A stretch of 34,172 nt of DNA from Planctomycetota bacterium (GCA_027623235.1 JAQBVJ010000078.1:1-34172); one strand, 5' to 3'; counted from the first letter of the stretch, positions 25,160-34,172 are shown. Numbers and translations: made by a program. The notes: generated from the letters alone by a model not told the origin.

Positions 25160-25469
25160 GACTAACTCAACGCCAGTTAAACCCGCCTGCGACCAAAGGA
25201 CTTCGTCCGATTTTTAGAAGATTCACAATTCCGGGGAACTGAATGAGCTTCCCGGCGCTGCACCTCTGCGGAAACTTTCCCTAGGACGCACGGGATGCCG
25301 TCGGAGTTTCCGGAAAGCTTCGAATTCTTCGTTCGACATCAGAATCTCGCATGTGCTTCGGGTGACAGCTTCCGGCCGGCGCAAGTGTTCGTCCTGGTGA
25401 GAACCGGATAAAGTCAGGTCGAGTCGGATCGAACTGCGACCGTTTGGCAAAGGCCGGGATTCAGGACTG

Positions 25470-28400
25470 ATGTTGGATCGATGGGAATTCTGGATCGATG
25501 TCGGAGGCACGTTTACAGACTGTGTCGCGAGAAGCCCGCGCGGCGAGCTGACTACCGTGAAGCTGTTGAGCTCCGGCCTGACGAAAGGGCGGGTTCACTC
25601 CGTCCATGACGGGAAGTCGATCAGCGATCCAGCGTTCTCCGCTGATCCACCCGGATTCTGGGACGGGGCATCGATTCGCTTTTTCTCGTCCGATGGAGAA
25701 ACGCTGTGGCAGACTCAGATTGAGAAGTCACGGGAAAGTCCGCCCACGACACTGCTTTGCGAATCGCTTCCGGATTCGATTCAGAGCGGCGTCAACTTCG
25801 AACTCGACACAGGCGAAGAGGCTCCCGTTCTGGCCATCCACAAAGTACTCGGTCTGAAGCCGGGCGTTTCGTTTCCAGAAATGACTGTGAAGCTCGGCAC
25901 GACGCGCGGAACGAACGCGCTGCTCACTCGAACCGGTGCCCGGACCGCTTTCGTCACGACGCGGGGGTTTGCCGATGTGCTGCTCATCGCGAATCAGGAT
26001 CGGCCGCGGCTCTTTGATCTCGCCATCCAGAAACCCGAGCCGCTGTTCGAGTCGGTACTGGAAATCGACGCGAGGATGGACGCTCACGGAAACGAATTGA
26101 CCGCACCGGATTGCGACGCGGTTCGACACGACCTCGAGAAATTGCGGGCGACCGGTGTCGAGTCGATCGCGATTTGCCTGCTTCACGCGTTCGCCGATGG
26201 CCGGCACGAGCGGCTGGTCGAGGACCTCGCTCGGCAGGTGGGCTTCACGGAAATCAGCACGTCCAGCCGACTGTCGCCGTTGATCCGGATCGTCTCTCGA
26301 GGTGACACGACCGTGGTGGATGCCTACCTCAACCCCGTTCTGCGGGACTACGTGCAGCAAATCCGTCGGCAGCTTGGCGACCACTGCACGTTGAAACTGA
26401 TGACCTCAGCCGGAGGGCTTGTCGATGCCGGTTCCTTCGTTGGCAAGGACAGCATTCTCTCGGGGCCAGCCGGTGGGGTCATCGGGTTCTCAAAGGTCGC
26501 TCGGCAGGCAGGCTTCGAGAAATCCATCGGCTTCGACATGGGAGGCACCAGCACGGATGTCTCGCGCTTCGACGGTCGACATGAGCTGGAGTTTGAAACA
26601 ACGAAGGCCGGAGTGAGAATTGTCTCGCCGATGCTCGCCATTGAGACGGTCGCGGCCGGGGGAGGCAGCGTGTGCGGGTTCGACGGAGTGAAGCTCTTTG
26701 TCGGGCCGCAGAGTGCGGGGGCGGATCCGGGCCCCGCCTGTTACGGGCGAGGCGGACCGTTGACGGTCACCGACGTCAACTTGTTCCTCGGTCGGATTCT
26801 TCCCGAGCATTTTCCGTTCGCTCTCGACGCGGTCGCCGTCGAGGCGAAACTGACGGTGTTGTGCGAACAGGTTGCCAGTTCACCGCTCGGTCGAGCCTGT
26901 TCGCCGGTGGGTCTCGCCGAGGGATTTCGAGAGATCGCCAACGCGAGCATGGTGCGGGCGATTCGAAAAATCTCCGTCGCGAAAGGCTACGACCCGGCGG
27001 ATTACGTGCTTGTCACTTTTGGCGGAGCGGGCGGACAGCACGCCTGCGCGATCGCGGCTCAGCTTGGCATTCAAAGAGTCCTGGTCCACCCGCTGGCCGG
27101 CATTCTCAGCGCGTACGGCATCGGTCAAGCCGACGTGCGGCGCTTCGCCGAGCAGGCCGTGTTGAAGCCGCTCTCGCCGAAGCGGCTCGCCGATCTGGAG
27201 TCGACGTTCAGCGAACTCGAACAGCGACCGCTTGCGGAAGTTCGGTCTGAAGGAATTTCCGACGAGAGAATCGACGCTCCCGTACGCTCGCTCGACCTTC
27301 GATATGCCGGCGTCGAATCGACGATCAATATCGCGTGGCCGGACGACGGCGACTTTCGAGCGGCGTACGAAAATCAGCATGAGCGGCTTTACGGGTACCG
27401 CCACGACACGCGGTCGCTGGAGATTGTGGCCGCGCGGGTTGAGGTGACGGGCCGGTCGACGGTGGCACGCGAATCGGAAGCTGAGGTTCGGCCGCGGTCT
27501 GTCCAGGCCGACGACCGCTCGCCAGCGATCTTTCACGGAGTCGCAACGGACACGGCCGTGTTTCGTCGCGATCAGTTGCGACCTGGCGATTCGTTTCGAG
27601 GCCCCGCGATCGTCTGCGAGCCGACATCGACCGTCGTCATCGATCCCGGTTTCCGGGCATCGATCCTGTCTCGCGGCGAGATTCTGATTGAAGGAGCACC
27701 GCACAATGGGTCGGAACTGGATGGCTCTTCATTGAATCGAAAAGAGACTCCCCGGCGCGACGGCACGAGATCGGATCCGGTTCTGCTGGAAATCTTCAAC
27801 AACCTCTTCGCGTCCATCGCCGAGCAGATGGGTGTCACTCTGCAGAAAACGTCTCTGTCGACCAACGTGAAGGAGCGGCTCGATTTCAGCTGTGCGATCT
27901 TCACTGCGACAGGCGACCTCGTCGTCAACGCGCCTCACATTCCTGTTCATCTTGGAGCGATGGGCGAGACCGTTCGGCACATTCTGGCCGACGTGCCGGA
28001 CATCGGTCCCGGCGACATTTACGTGACGAACGATCCGTTCCGCGGCGGGTCTCATCTGCCCGATGTGACGGTCGTGACACCGGTGCACGATGTCGTTTCG
28101 CGCAAGCTGATTTTTCTGGTGGCGAGCCGGGCTCACCATTCCGAAATTGGTGGCATCGTGCCCGGCAGTATGCCTCCGTTTTCAAAGAACCTCGGCGAGG
28201 AAGGTGTCCTGATTCGTTGCTTCCGCCTCATCGAAAGCGGACGTTCCAACGACGCCGGACTTCGTGAACTGCTTTCTGCCGGACCGCATCCCAGCCGCTC
28301 GGTCGACAACAACATGGCCGATATCGCTGCTCAGGTGGCGGCCAATAACGCCGGCGTGAACCTGCTTCGCGATCTCGTCGAGCGCTACTCGCTGTCCGTT

Positions 28401-29327
28401 GTGCATGCTCAAATGGGGCACATTCAACGGGCGGCAGCGGCGAAAATGCGGCTGGCCCTGAGCGGGATCCCCGACGGATTCTACGAGCGGACTGACCACC
28501 TCGATGATGGCTCACCGATCCGTGCGTCGATCGAGATTCGCGGCGATTCGGCAGTCGTCGACTTAACCGGTACGGGTCCCGTGCTGACCGGAAGCAACCT
28601 CAACGCGAACCGCGCGATCGTGACGGCGGCGGTGCTCTACGTGTTCCGCTGTCTTATTGACGAGGACATTCCGCTGAACTCGGGAGTCCTCGAACCGGTT
28701 TCTATCAACCTGCCGGAGTGCCTTCTCAACCCTCCCTCGGCGAAACGGCCTGCCGACTGCGTGGCAATCGTCGGAGGCAATGTGGAAACCTCGCAGCGAG
28801 TCGTCGACGTTCTCCTTGGAGCGCTCGGCGTCGCTGCGGCGAGTCAGGGGACGATGAATAACCTGACATTTGGCGACAGCTCGTTCGGCTACTACGAAAC
28901 GATCTGCGGGGGGAGCGGGGCGACGCCCGATGCACCGGGCTCGGACGCCGTTCACACTCACATGACGAATACGCGGCTGACCGATGTCGAGGTGATTGAG
29001 CGCCGCTATCCGGTGCGGATTCACGAGTTCTCTATCCGGCGCGGCTCAGGCGGGGCAGGGCGGCATCGCGGCGGAGACGGCATCGTTCGCCGCATCGAAT
29101 TTCTCAAGCCGTTGAGCCTGTCGGTCCTGTCGGAACGTCGCGGCGAGTATGCCCCGTTCGGCCTCGCTGGAGGGCGGGCCGGCCAGCGAGGCCGCAACGC
29201 GCTGTTGAGAGCGGGAGCGTCTGAGTGCGAGGAACTGCCCGGAAAAGTCCAGCTCGACGTCGAGCCAGGCGACGTCCTGACAATCGAAACACCAGGCGGA
29301 GGCGGCTTCGGCTGCGATCACGAGTAG
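25470..29327 (+). CDS. 5-oxoprolinase / hydantoinase A-B fusion (ATP-dependent)
   Basis: A 1285-residue single-chain enzyme of the HyuA-HyuB/5-oxoprolinase family, close in length to eukaryotic-type 5-oxoprolinase, which hydrolyses 5-oxo-L-proline to glutamate with ATP. The HyuA half (about 7-740) has the nucleotide-binding loop DVGGTFTDC (10-18), the motif GFDMGGTSTDVSRFDG with G358, then VAAGGGSVCGFDG and GGAGGQHACAIA. The HyuB half starts near 769 (DPVLLEIFNN) and contains NVKERLDFSCAIF, HIPVHLGAMGETV, the DPFRGGSHLPDV block and a C-terminal RRGSGGAGRHRGGDG. An insertion of roughly 60-80 residues after the first HyuA strands contains FWDGASIRFF. Substrate could be 5-oxoproline or a hydantoin-like ring; 5-oxoprolinase is favoured by the fused form. 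The gene stands alone. AGGA precedes the ATG with only three bases spacing. Confidence 0.88.
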   Translation: MLDRWEFWIDVGGTFTDCVARSPRGELTTVKLLSSGLTKGRVHSVHDGKSISDPAFSADPPGFWDGASIRFFSSDGETLWQTQIEKSRESPPTTLLCESLPDSIQSGVNFELDTGEEAPVLAIHKVLGLKPGVSFPEMTVKLGTTRGTNALLTRTGARTAFVTTRGFADVLLIANQDRPRLFDLAIQKPEPLFESVLEIDARMDAHGNELTAPDCDAVRHDLEKLRATGVESIAICLLHAFADGRHERLVEDLARQVGFTEISTSSRLSPLIRIVSRGDTTVVDAYLNPVLRDYVQQIRRQLGDHCTLKLMTSAGGLVDAGSFVGKDSILSGPAGGVIGFSKVARQAGFEKSIGFDMGGTSTDVSRFDGRHELEFETTKAGVRIVSPMLAIETVAAGGGSVCGFDGVKLFVGPQSAGADPGPACYGRGGPLTVTDVNLFLGRILPEHFPFALDAVAVEAKLTVLCEQVASSPLGRACSPVGLAEGFREIANASMVRAIRKISVAKGYDPADYVLVTFGGAGGQHACAIAAQLGIQRVLVHPLAGILSAYGIGQADVRRFAEQAVLKPLSPKRLADLESTFSELEQRPLAEVRSEGISDERIDAPVRSLDLRYAGVESTINIAWPDDGDFRAAYENQHERLYGYRHDTRSLEIVAARVEVTGRSTVARESEAEVRPRSVQADDRSPAIFHGVATDTAVFRRDQLRPGDSFRGPAIVCEPTSTVVIDPGFRASILSRGEILIEGAPHNGSELDGSSLNRKETPRRDGTRSDPVLLEIFNNLFASIAEQMGVTLQKTSLSTNVKERLDFSCAIFTATGDLVVNAPHIPVHLGAMGETVRHILADVPDIGPGDIYVTNDPFRGGSHLPDVTVVTPVHDVVSRKLIFLVASRAHHSEIGGIVPGSMPPFSKNLGEEGVLIRCFRLIESGRSNDAGLRELLSAGPHPSRSVDNNMADIAAQVAANNAGVNLLRDLVERYSLSVVHAQMGHIQRAAAAKMRLALSGIPDGFYERTDHLDDGSPIRASIEIRGDSAVVDLTGTGPVLTGSNLNANRAIVTAAVLYVFRCLIDEDIPLNSGVLEPVSINLPECLLNPPSAKRPADCVAIVGGNVETSQRVVDVLLGALGVAAASQGTMNNLTFGDSSFGYYETICGGSGATPDAPGSDAVHTHMTNTRLTDVEVIERRYPVRIHEFSIRRGSGGAGRHRGGDGIVRRIEFLKPLSLSVLSERRGEYAPFGLAGGRAGQRGRNALLRAGASECEELPGKVQLDVEPGDVLTIETPGGGGFGCDHE

Positions 29328-29356
29328 ACTCTGATCGAAGGAAACTCGCACAAGCG

Positions 29357-29493
29357 ATCAGGCTGTTAGCTCGGCCCGTTGAAAAGTAGCGGCGCGGCGC
29401 AAGCCGTCCGGTCAGCTCGCATTGTTCCATGCAAAACCGGGCGGCTCGCGCCGCTCCGCGACATGGTTCGGACTTCTTTATCAGACTGTTAGC
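29357..29493. repeat. Family B palindromic element copy 2, bounded by direct repeats
   Basis: An inverted repeat (outer arms beginning AGCGGCGC at 29388 and ending GCGCCGCT at 29455) matches family B copy 1 in reverse orientation. It is bounded by 14-base direct repeats ATCAGGCTGTTAGC (29357-29370) and ATCAGACTGTTAGC (29480-29493), identical at 13 of 14 positions. This resembles a small non-autonomous mobile element (MITE/REPIN-like) with a target duplication, though the repeats lie about 20-30 bases away from the arms. No transposase is present. Confidence 0.7.
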
Positions 29494-29525
29494 ATTGGCA
29501 ATGTGAGTTCCGGTTTGAAGCAATG

Positions 29526-29531
29526 AAGGAG
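29526..29531 (+). promoter_or_regulatory. Strong ribosome binding site for the Tat-exported protein
   Basis: AAGGAG lies six bases upstream of ATG 29538, favouring that start over the in-frame ATG at 29523, which lies within this site's own leader. Confidence 0.8.
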
Positions 29532-29537
29532 TTTCTC

Positions 29538-30938
29538 ATGCGTACGGATCCGGTTCAGTCCACTCGGCGTCAGTTTCTCGCAACGACCGGCACAGCACTC
29601 GCCGGAGCCGCGATCGGCTTCCCGCTTCGCTCGTCTGTCGCTCAGGAAGTTCGCCCCGTCCCGCCGAAAGGTGTCGAGGTTATCTATCCGCGCGGGCGAG
29701 TCCCGCTGTCGTTCATCATCGACGACTCGACCTGTCTGGTGAACATCGGGCACTTCTGCACGCCTCAGTTTCTGTCGTGCTACCCCGACCGGCCGGAGTA
29801 TCAGAAGGACTGGAAGAAGTGGCCGCGGGAAATTCCGGACGCTTTCGTGCGCGAGTTCGGAGAGTGGTGTGCCGAACATGGCGTCAAAGGAAAATACAGC
29901 ATCGTGCCGAATCCGGCCTGCGTCGGCTGGATGGACCGTGAGCTTCCCGGCTGGTCAAGAAGCGAACTGCAGAGCAGTCTCAAACTGGTCCGGGATCTGA
30001 TGCTGCCGAACTGGGACATCCACCCGGAAATGATCACGCACACGCGGGTCATCGATCTCAAAACCGGACGACCGTTTGACGAGATCAGTCCGGCGACGAT
30101 GGAGAATTCGTATCCGCGCGAAAAGAAGAGCGTCGACGAACTCGCCGCGTACCTCGCTTACGCACTGCAGATTCTCAAAAACTGCGACCTGCCCTGCGAG
30201 GGGGTCACAACGCCTGGCGGATTCGGAAACCTTGTGAAGCCGGAACTGTCGCTCGCCGTTCAGCAGTCGGTGCGCGACGTTTATCGGGCGGAGATTCCTC
30301 ACTTTTTCAAATATGTGAATACGGGGAAAGAGAGCACCGAACCAACGATCGAGCACCTCAGCGGGCTTGGCACAGACAACGTCAACCTGACGGTCAACAT
30401 TCCGGCCGGAACAGGCGACTGGTTCGGCGGCTGGCAGGGCGACACGACGTCCGACTGGCAGCGCTACTCAAACGACGACGCGACCGAGGGCCGCATGGTG
30501 GATCTGATCCAGCGCGGCGAGCCGGCTCTGATGCTGTGCCACTGGCCGGGCATGTACAGCAACGGCACGAAGGAAGGCTTCAACTCGTTTCAGCGTGTCG
30601 TCACTGCACTGGACCGCCGATTCCGCGATCAGACGATCTGGATGAAGCTCAGCGAGATCGCTCGCTACTGGGCGGCAAAGGAGTTGACCTCGCTTCGCGC
30701 GATCGACGGCGGCTTCTCGATGGACGCGCCGTTTGCTGCGCCTGGGTTCACTGTGAAAGTCAAAGGACGACCGGCGGCCAATCCGGCGGTTGTCGCGGGA
30801 GGCTCAACCAAGCCGCTGCGGAAGGTTTCAAAACGAGCAGAGCTTGTCGCCGGGACGTGGCTGGCGGATGGCGACTCGACCATCGCGTGCTTCGATCTGC
30901 CGCGCGGGAGTTCTCAGTTGAAATTCGCGCAAGCGTGA
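29538..30938 (+). CDS. Tat-exported protein of unknown function (possible polysaccharide deacetylase-like barrel)
   Basis: A 466-residue protein from ATG 29538. The N-terminus carries a twin-arginine signal (STRRQFLATTGTALAGAA) with cleavage probably near SVAQ, so it is exported folded, often with a cofactor. The mature part contains VPLSFIIDDSTCLVNIGHF, conserved-looking Asp/His positions (IDD near the first strand, HTRVID, CEGVTTPGGFGN and LCHWPGMYSNG) and many aromatic residues. The early DD and later His suggest a deacetylase-type (beta/alpha) barrel, but I do not recognise the family. A beta-rich tail (about 390-466) may be a small accessory domain. It lies 103 bp before the isochorismatase-ThuA-SMP30 gene on the same strand, with a hairpin between. 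Confidence 0.8.
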   Translation: MRTDPVQSTRRQFLATTGTALAGAAIGFPLRSSVAQEVRPVPPKGVEVIYPRGRVPLSFIIDDSTCLVNIGHFCTPQFLSCYPDRPEYQKDWKKWPREIPDAFVREFGEWCAEHGVKGKYSIVPNPACVGWMDRELPGWSRSELQSSLKLVRDLMLPNWDIHPEMITHTRVIDLKTGRPFDEISPATMENSYPREKKSVDELAAYLAYALQILKNCDLPCEGVTTPGGFGNLVKPELSLAVQQSVRDVYRAEIPHFFKYVNTGKESTEPTIEHLSGLGTDNVNLTVNIPAGTGDWFGGWQGDTTSDWQRYSNDDATEGRMVDLIQRGEPALMLCHWPGMYSNGTKEGFNSFQRVVTALDRRFRDQTIWMKLSEIARYWAAKELTSLRAIDGGFSMDAPFAAPGFTVKVKGRPAANPAVVAGGSTKPLRKVSKRAELVAGTWLADGDSTIACFDLPRGSSQLKFAQA

Positions 30939-30947
30939 CCGCGCAAC

Positions 30948-30973
30948 GGGAAGGCGACGTGCCTCGCCCTCCC
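30948..30973 (+). terminator. Possible intercistronic hairpin
   Basis: GGGAAGGCGA pairs with TCGCCCTCCC at nine of ten positions around a six-base loop, directly after the Tat-protein gene. No T-tract follows, so it may only attenuate or protect the 3' end before the next co-directional gene. Confidence 0.35.
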
Positions 30974-31041
30974 AGTAAGACATTAGAAATCAAAGAAACC
31001 TCAAACTGCAGTTAACGAAGCAGCACAAGGAAAACTCACTT

Positions 31042-33948
31042 ATGAAACGGCATCTTGAACTGACATCCGGCCTTCTACTTTTCACTCTGACGTTCTCATC
31101 GGCGATTGCCCAGGACGCTCCCTCGAAGCCGCTTGAGCTGACGCTGCGGTCGCAGTCCGAGTCCAGTGCGGGCAGCGGGCGGTTTCACATCAAATCGCGG
31201 CAGGAAAAGTGGAAGCCGGAAGAGACGGCGATCATCGTCTGCGACGTCTGGGATCTGCACCACTGCCTCAACGCGGTGCGGCGGCTTGAGGAGTTTGCTC
31301 CACGGCTCGATGCGGTCCTGAGCGAGGCTCGCGCGCGAGGTGTGACGATTATCCACTCGCCAAGTGACTGCATGCCGGCTTACGAAAAACACGCGGCCCG
31401 CGCGAGGGCGATCGCAGCGCCAACGGCCGCCTGGATTCCGCATGAGGTCGGAGCGTGGTGCTCGGTCATCCCGACTGAAGAGCGGGCGGCTTACCCGATC
31501 GACCAGTCAGACGGTGGTGAGGACGATGACCCCGAGGAGCACTCAAAGTGGGCCGCTCAACTGAAAGCACTTGGACGGAACCCGGGCACGCCGTGGAAGA
31601 CTCAGTCGGACCTCATCACGATCGACGGCGAAAAAGATTTCGTCAGCGACCGCGGCGACGAAGTCTGGAACGTCCTCGAATCACGCGGCATCCGCAACGT
31701 CATTCTGACCGGCGTCCACCTCAACATGTGCGTCCTCGGGCGGCCGTTCGGGCTGAGGCAGATGTCGAGAAACGGAAAAAACGTCGTCCTGATGCGCGAC
31801 TTGACCGACACGATGTACAGCCCGAAGCGATGGCCCTTCGTCAGCCACAACACGGCGACCGACCTGGTGGTCTCTCACGTCGAGCGATTTGTCTGCCCGA
31901 CCGTCACCAGCGATCAGCTTCTCGGCGGAGTTCCCTTCCGCTTCAAAGAAGACAAGCGGCCTCACCTGGTCATCGTCATGGCTGAGGCCGAATACGAAAC
32001 GAACGCAACGCTGCCGGAGTTCGCTCTTGAACATCTCGGCGGGGACTTTCGAGTCACCACGGTCTTCGGCAGTGACGACGACCGCAACAGTATTCCGAAT
32101 TTCTCAGCAATCAAAGACGCCGACGCGGTGCTCATCAGCGTCCGCCGCCGAGTCCTGCCAGAAGCCGACCTGAAAATCCTTCGCGATTTCGTCGCGGCTG
32201 GAAAACCGGTCATCGGAATCCGCACGGCCAGTCACGCGTTTTCACTCAACGGAAAAGAACCGCCGGAAGGATTCTCGGACTGGCCCGAATTCGACGCCGA
32301 GGTTTTCGGAGGCAGCTACCACGGGCACCTCGGTAACAGTCTGAAGTCGACCGTCGAGGCGGACGGAGACCTGCTGCATCCGATTCTGCGAACGCTCACG
32401 AAGAAACCGTTTGACCAGGGCTACTCGCTGTACAACGTGATGCCCCTCGCCAAAGGCACGACCGTGCTGGCTCGGGGCAAAGCTGCAGGTCATCCCGTCG
32501 AGCCCGTTGCGTGGACCTTCCAGCGAGCCGACGGCGGCCGCTCCTTCTACACGTCACTCGGCCATCCGATGGATTTTGCGAGACCGCCATTTCAGCAGCT
32601 TCTGCTGAACGGCATCCATTGGGCATGCGGACTCCCCCAGCCGCCTGTCGTCCTGGCCGAGCATCCCGGGACCGTTGTCGAAAAACGCTGGGTCACGTCG
32701 ACTGTGCCGCCAGAAGGTCCGTTGGCAACATTCGGTGGCGCGAGATTGCCACTCTGGCTGAGGTGCATCATTCGTGTTCCGAACGAGTGGAAAAACGAAA
32801 AGCTGATCATCGACTTTGGTTCTCGAACCGGCGTCGAAGCGGTCTTCCTGAACGGCAAGCCCGGAACACTGAATGCCGCGGCCAGTGTGGCGACGCTGCC
32901 GGCTGAGGCATTTGAATCTGGCGAGGCCAACCTGGTGACTCTTCGAATGAAACCCGGCTCGCTGATCTCAAGTTCCCCTTCGTTCTCCAACGGAAACTTT
33001 CATCTGTCGTTGAGCGGCACCTGGCAGGCACGCCTCTCAGATGATGATTCTCTGGCGAACATGCCGCTGCCATCGAAGTTCGGCGGAGCCACCGACATCG
33101 TCTTCTCTCCCGAGGAACCGCTGTGGGTCGCTCGCCCGGTCACACTGGCTGGCGAATTCACCGGCGGCATCGAGGGTCCGGCCTGCGACGCGGAAGGAAA
33201 CATCTTTGCCGTCAACTTCGGCAGGCAGGGGACGATTGGCCGAGTGACTCCGAGGGGCGTCGGCGGGATCTTCGTCACGCTTCCGGAAGGCAGCGTCGGT
33301 AACGGAATCCGCTTCGACAAAGACGGAGCATTCTTCGTCGCCGACTACGCTCGACACAGCATCCTGCGAGTCGACCCGCAAACGAAGGAGATTACAACGC
33401 TGGCTCATAACCCGAAGATGAATCAGCCCAACGATCTGGCCATCGGCCCGGACGGAACGCTGTGGGCCAGCGACCCGAACTGGGGAAACAGCACCGGCCA
33501 GATCTGGCGGATCGACCGCGATGGGAAAACGACTGTCGTGGCCCCTGACATGGGCACGACAAATGGCATCGAAGTCAGCCCGGACGGAAAAACGCTTTAC
33601 GTCAACGAGAGTGCCCAGCGAAACATCTGGGCTTTCACGATCACAAAGGAAAAGACGCTCACCGACAAACGCCTCTTCAAAAAGTTCGAGGACCACGGTT
33701 TCGACGGCCACCGCTGCGACGTCGACGGAAACCTCTACGTCACCCGCTACGGCAAAGGCACGGTCGTCAAACTGTCTCCTGCGGGAGAAATCCTCCAGGA
33801 GATCAACGTTCTTGGAAAATCGCCGAGCAACCTGTGCTTCGGCGGCCCCGACGGCAGAACGATTTACGTAACCGAGGTGGAATCAACCCGCTTGGTGGCC
33901 TTCCGAGTGGACAAGGCCGGAGCGTCGTATTTTCAATTGATGCAGTAA
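31042..33948 (+). CDS. Secreted three-module protein: isochorismatase-like, ThuA-like and SMP-30/gluconolactonase-like
   Basis: A 968-residue exported protein with a signal peptide of about 23 residues (ending SSAIAQ). Residues ~60-290 form an isochorismatase-like cysteine hydrolase: D68 in IIVCDVWD, then C230 in GVHLNMCVLG as nucleophile. Residues ~305-530 match the ThuA/GATase1-like fold (HLVIVMAEAEYETN, KPVIGIRTASHAF, GGSYHGHLGN). Residues ~550-690 look like a beta-sandwich, possibly carbohydrate-binding. Residues ~700-968 form an SMP-30/gluconolactonase-type six-bladed propeller with repeated GPACDAEGN, NDLAIGPDGTLW, NGIEVSPDGKTLY and FDGHRCDVDGNLYVT blades. Fusions of ThuA-like with propeller or cysteine-hydrolase modules are typical of planctomycetes; actual substrates are unknown, sugar derivatives or lactones being likely. 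AAGGAA at 31027-31032 precedes the ATG. Confidence 0.88.
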   Translation: MKRHLELTSGLLLFTLTFSSAIAQDAPSKPLELTLRSQSESSAGSGRFHIKSRQEKWKPEETAIIVCDVWDLHHCLNAVRRLEEFAPRLDAVLSEARARGVTIIHSPSDCMPAYEKHAARARAIAAPTAAWIPHEVGAWCSVIPTEERAAYPIDQSDGGEDDDPEEHSKWAAQLKALGRNPGTPWKTQSDLITIDGEKDFVSDRGDEVWNVLESRGIRNVILTGVHLNMCVLGRPFGLRQMSRNGKNVVLMRDLTDTMYSPKRWPFVSHNTATDLVVSHVERFVCPTVTSDQLLGGVPFRFKEDKRPHLVIVMAEAEYETNATLPEFALEHLGGDFRVTTVFGSDDDRNSIPNFSAIKDADAVLISVRRRVLPEADLKILRDFVAAGKPVIGIRTASHAFSLNGKEPPEGFSDWPEFDAEVFGGSYHGHLGNSLKSTVEADGDLLHPILRTLTKKPFDQGYSLYNVMPLAKGTTVLARGKAAGHPVEPVAWTFQRADGGRSFYTSLGHPMDFARPPFQQLLLNGIHWACGLPQPPVVLAEHPGTVVEKRWVTSTVPPEGPLATFGGARLPLWLRCIIRVPNEWKNEKLIIDFGSRTGVEAVFLNGKPGTLNAAASVATLPAEAFESGEANLVTLRMKPGSLISSSPSFSNGNFHLSLSGTWQARLSDDDSLANMPLPSKFGGATDIVFSPEEPLWVARPVTLAGEFTGGIEGPACDAEGNIFAVNFGRQGTIGRVTPRGVGGIFVTLPEGSVGNGIRFDKDGAFFVADYARHSILRVDPQTKEITTLAHNPKMNQPNDLAIGPDGTLWASDPNWGNSTGQIWRIDRDGKTTVVAPDMGTTNGIEVSPDGKTLYVNESAQRNIWAFTITKEKTLTDKRLFKKFEDHGFDGHRCDVDGNLYVTRYGKGTVVKLSPAGEILQEINVLGKSPSNLCFGGPDGRTIYVTEVESTRLVAFRVDKAGASYFQLMQ

Positions 33949-34172
33949 ACCTGCAGGAGAGCGAGGCCCCCGGCCAGCACCGCCTCTGGACGGAACAACA
34001 TGCTGTTTCGTCACACGATGTACTGCCGCCGATCGAAGGACGTCGGCCCGCTGCCCAGACGGGGCGCACTCAGGGTAGCTTGCGGAAGATAGGTTAACTT
34101 GCGCTCGCTCGTGTCATGGGTCATGATTTCTGCTTCGAGTTCAGTTCACTTCTTAGCAGGGATGCCATGATT
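33949..34172. other. Non-coding tail of the window
   Basis: The 224 bases after the three-module gene show no convincing gene, terminator or repeat. Short frames crossing this stretch are continuations of shadow frames. Confidence 0.4.

Larger units (their letters stand above)
24869..25469. other. Gene-poor intergenic region with hairpin and repeat
   Basis: Open frames here are extensions of shadow frames of the flanking genes, with no motif. It contains a strong hairpin (24939-24964), family B palindromic element copy 1 (25106-25159) and a small GGAC-TTC-GTCC stem followed by GATTTTTAG near 25200-25218. The 5-oxoprolinase promoter should lie in 25220-25465 but is not recognisable. Confidence 0.5.

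Noticed and set aside
24280..25242. 320-codon plus-strand frame overlapping the CE15 gene and the following intergenic region
   Set aside because: Out-of-frame shadow of the esterase for over half its length, with no domain or ribosome binding site.
29523..30938. Earlier ATG (29523) as start of the Tat-exported protein
   Set aside because: The strong AAGGAG at 29526-29531 is correctly spaced only for the ATG at 29538, and the Tat signal is closer to a normal length from there.

Overview
This window looks like chromosomal DNA from a planctomycete or close PVC-group relative. Pointers are very large secreted multidomain proteins (isochorismatase-like + ThuA-like + SMP-30-like), a Tat-exported protein of unknown function, an ECF sigma factor coupled to a membrane Ser/Thr kinase, several multihaem cytochromes, weak ribosome binding sites and fairly GC-rich, loosely packed DNA. 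lpxB indicates a lipid A-making, diderm cell. The taxonomic call is inference from gene content; no rRNA or tRNA is present.

Layout. (1) 657-1217: a regulator with an N-terminal excisionase/MerR-like HTH and a C-terminal receiver domain, flanked by two gene-poor stretches. (2) 1759-11710: a five-gene, same-strand redox cluster closed by a strong intrinsic terminator at 11752-11786. It encodes a cyclic-nucleotide-binding/4x[4Fe-4S] fusion, a predicted dihaem b membrane cytochrome split by a roughly 500-residue insertion with a 48-bp minisatellite, a membrane-anchored decahaem cytochrome c, and two paralogous five-haem c554-like cytochromes. (3) 11895-16556: a small helical-hairpin protein with a WXG100-like turn and a 1450-residue coiled-coil FtsK/SpoIIIE ATPase. 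(4) 16558-19550 (minus): an ECF sigma factor overlapping by 4 bp a dCache-like sensor Ser/Thr kinase, convergent with the ATPase gene. (5) 19843-24868: a FixJ-like regulator with a degraded receiver, an SGNH hydrolase (minus), lpxB and a CE15-type esterase. (6) 25470-33948: a fused 5-oxoprolinase/hydantoinase, a Tat-exported protein and a secreted three-module protein. Short palindromic repeats of two families lie between genes in regions 5 and 6.

How the genes may work together. The redox cluster is the most interesting part. Cytoplasmic Fe-S centres under possible cyclic-nucleotide control would connect through a two-haem membrane cytochrome to about 20 c-type haems outside the inner membrane. 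The cofactor order suggests a transmembrane electron conduit, but donor, acceptor and direction cannot be read from sequence. The WXG100-like protein plus FtsK-like ATPase suggests a type VII-like export module in a diderm. The sigma factor/kinase pair looks like a self-contained stress or nutrient-sensing switch. The remaining genes are catabolic or envelope functions without evident mutual linkage.
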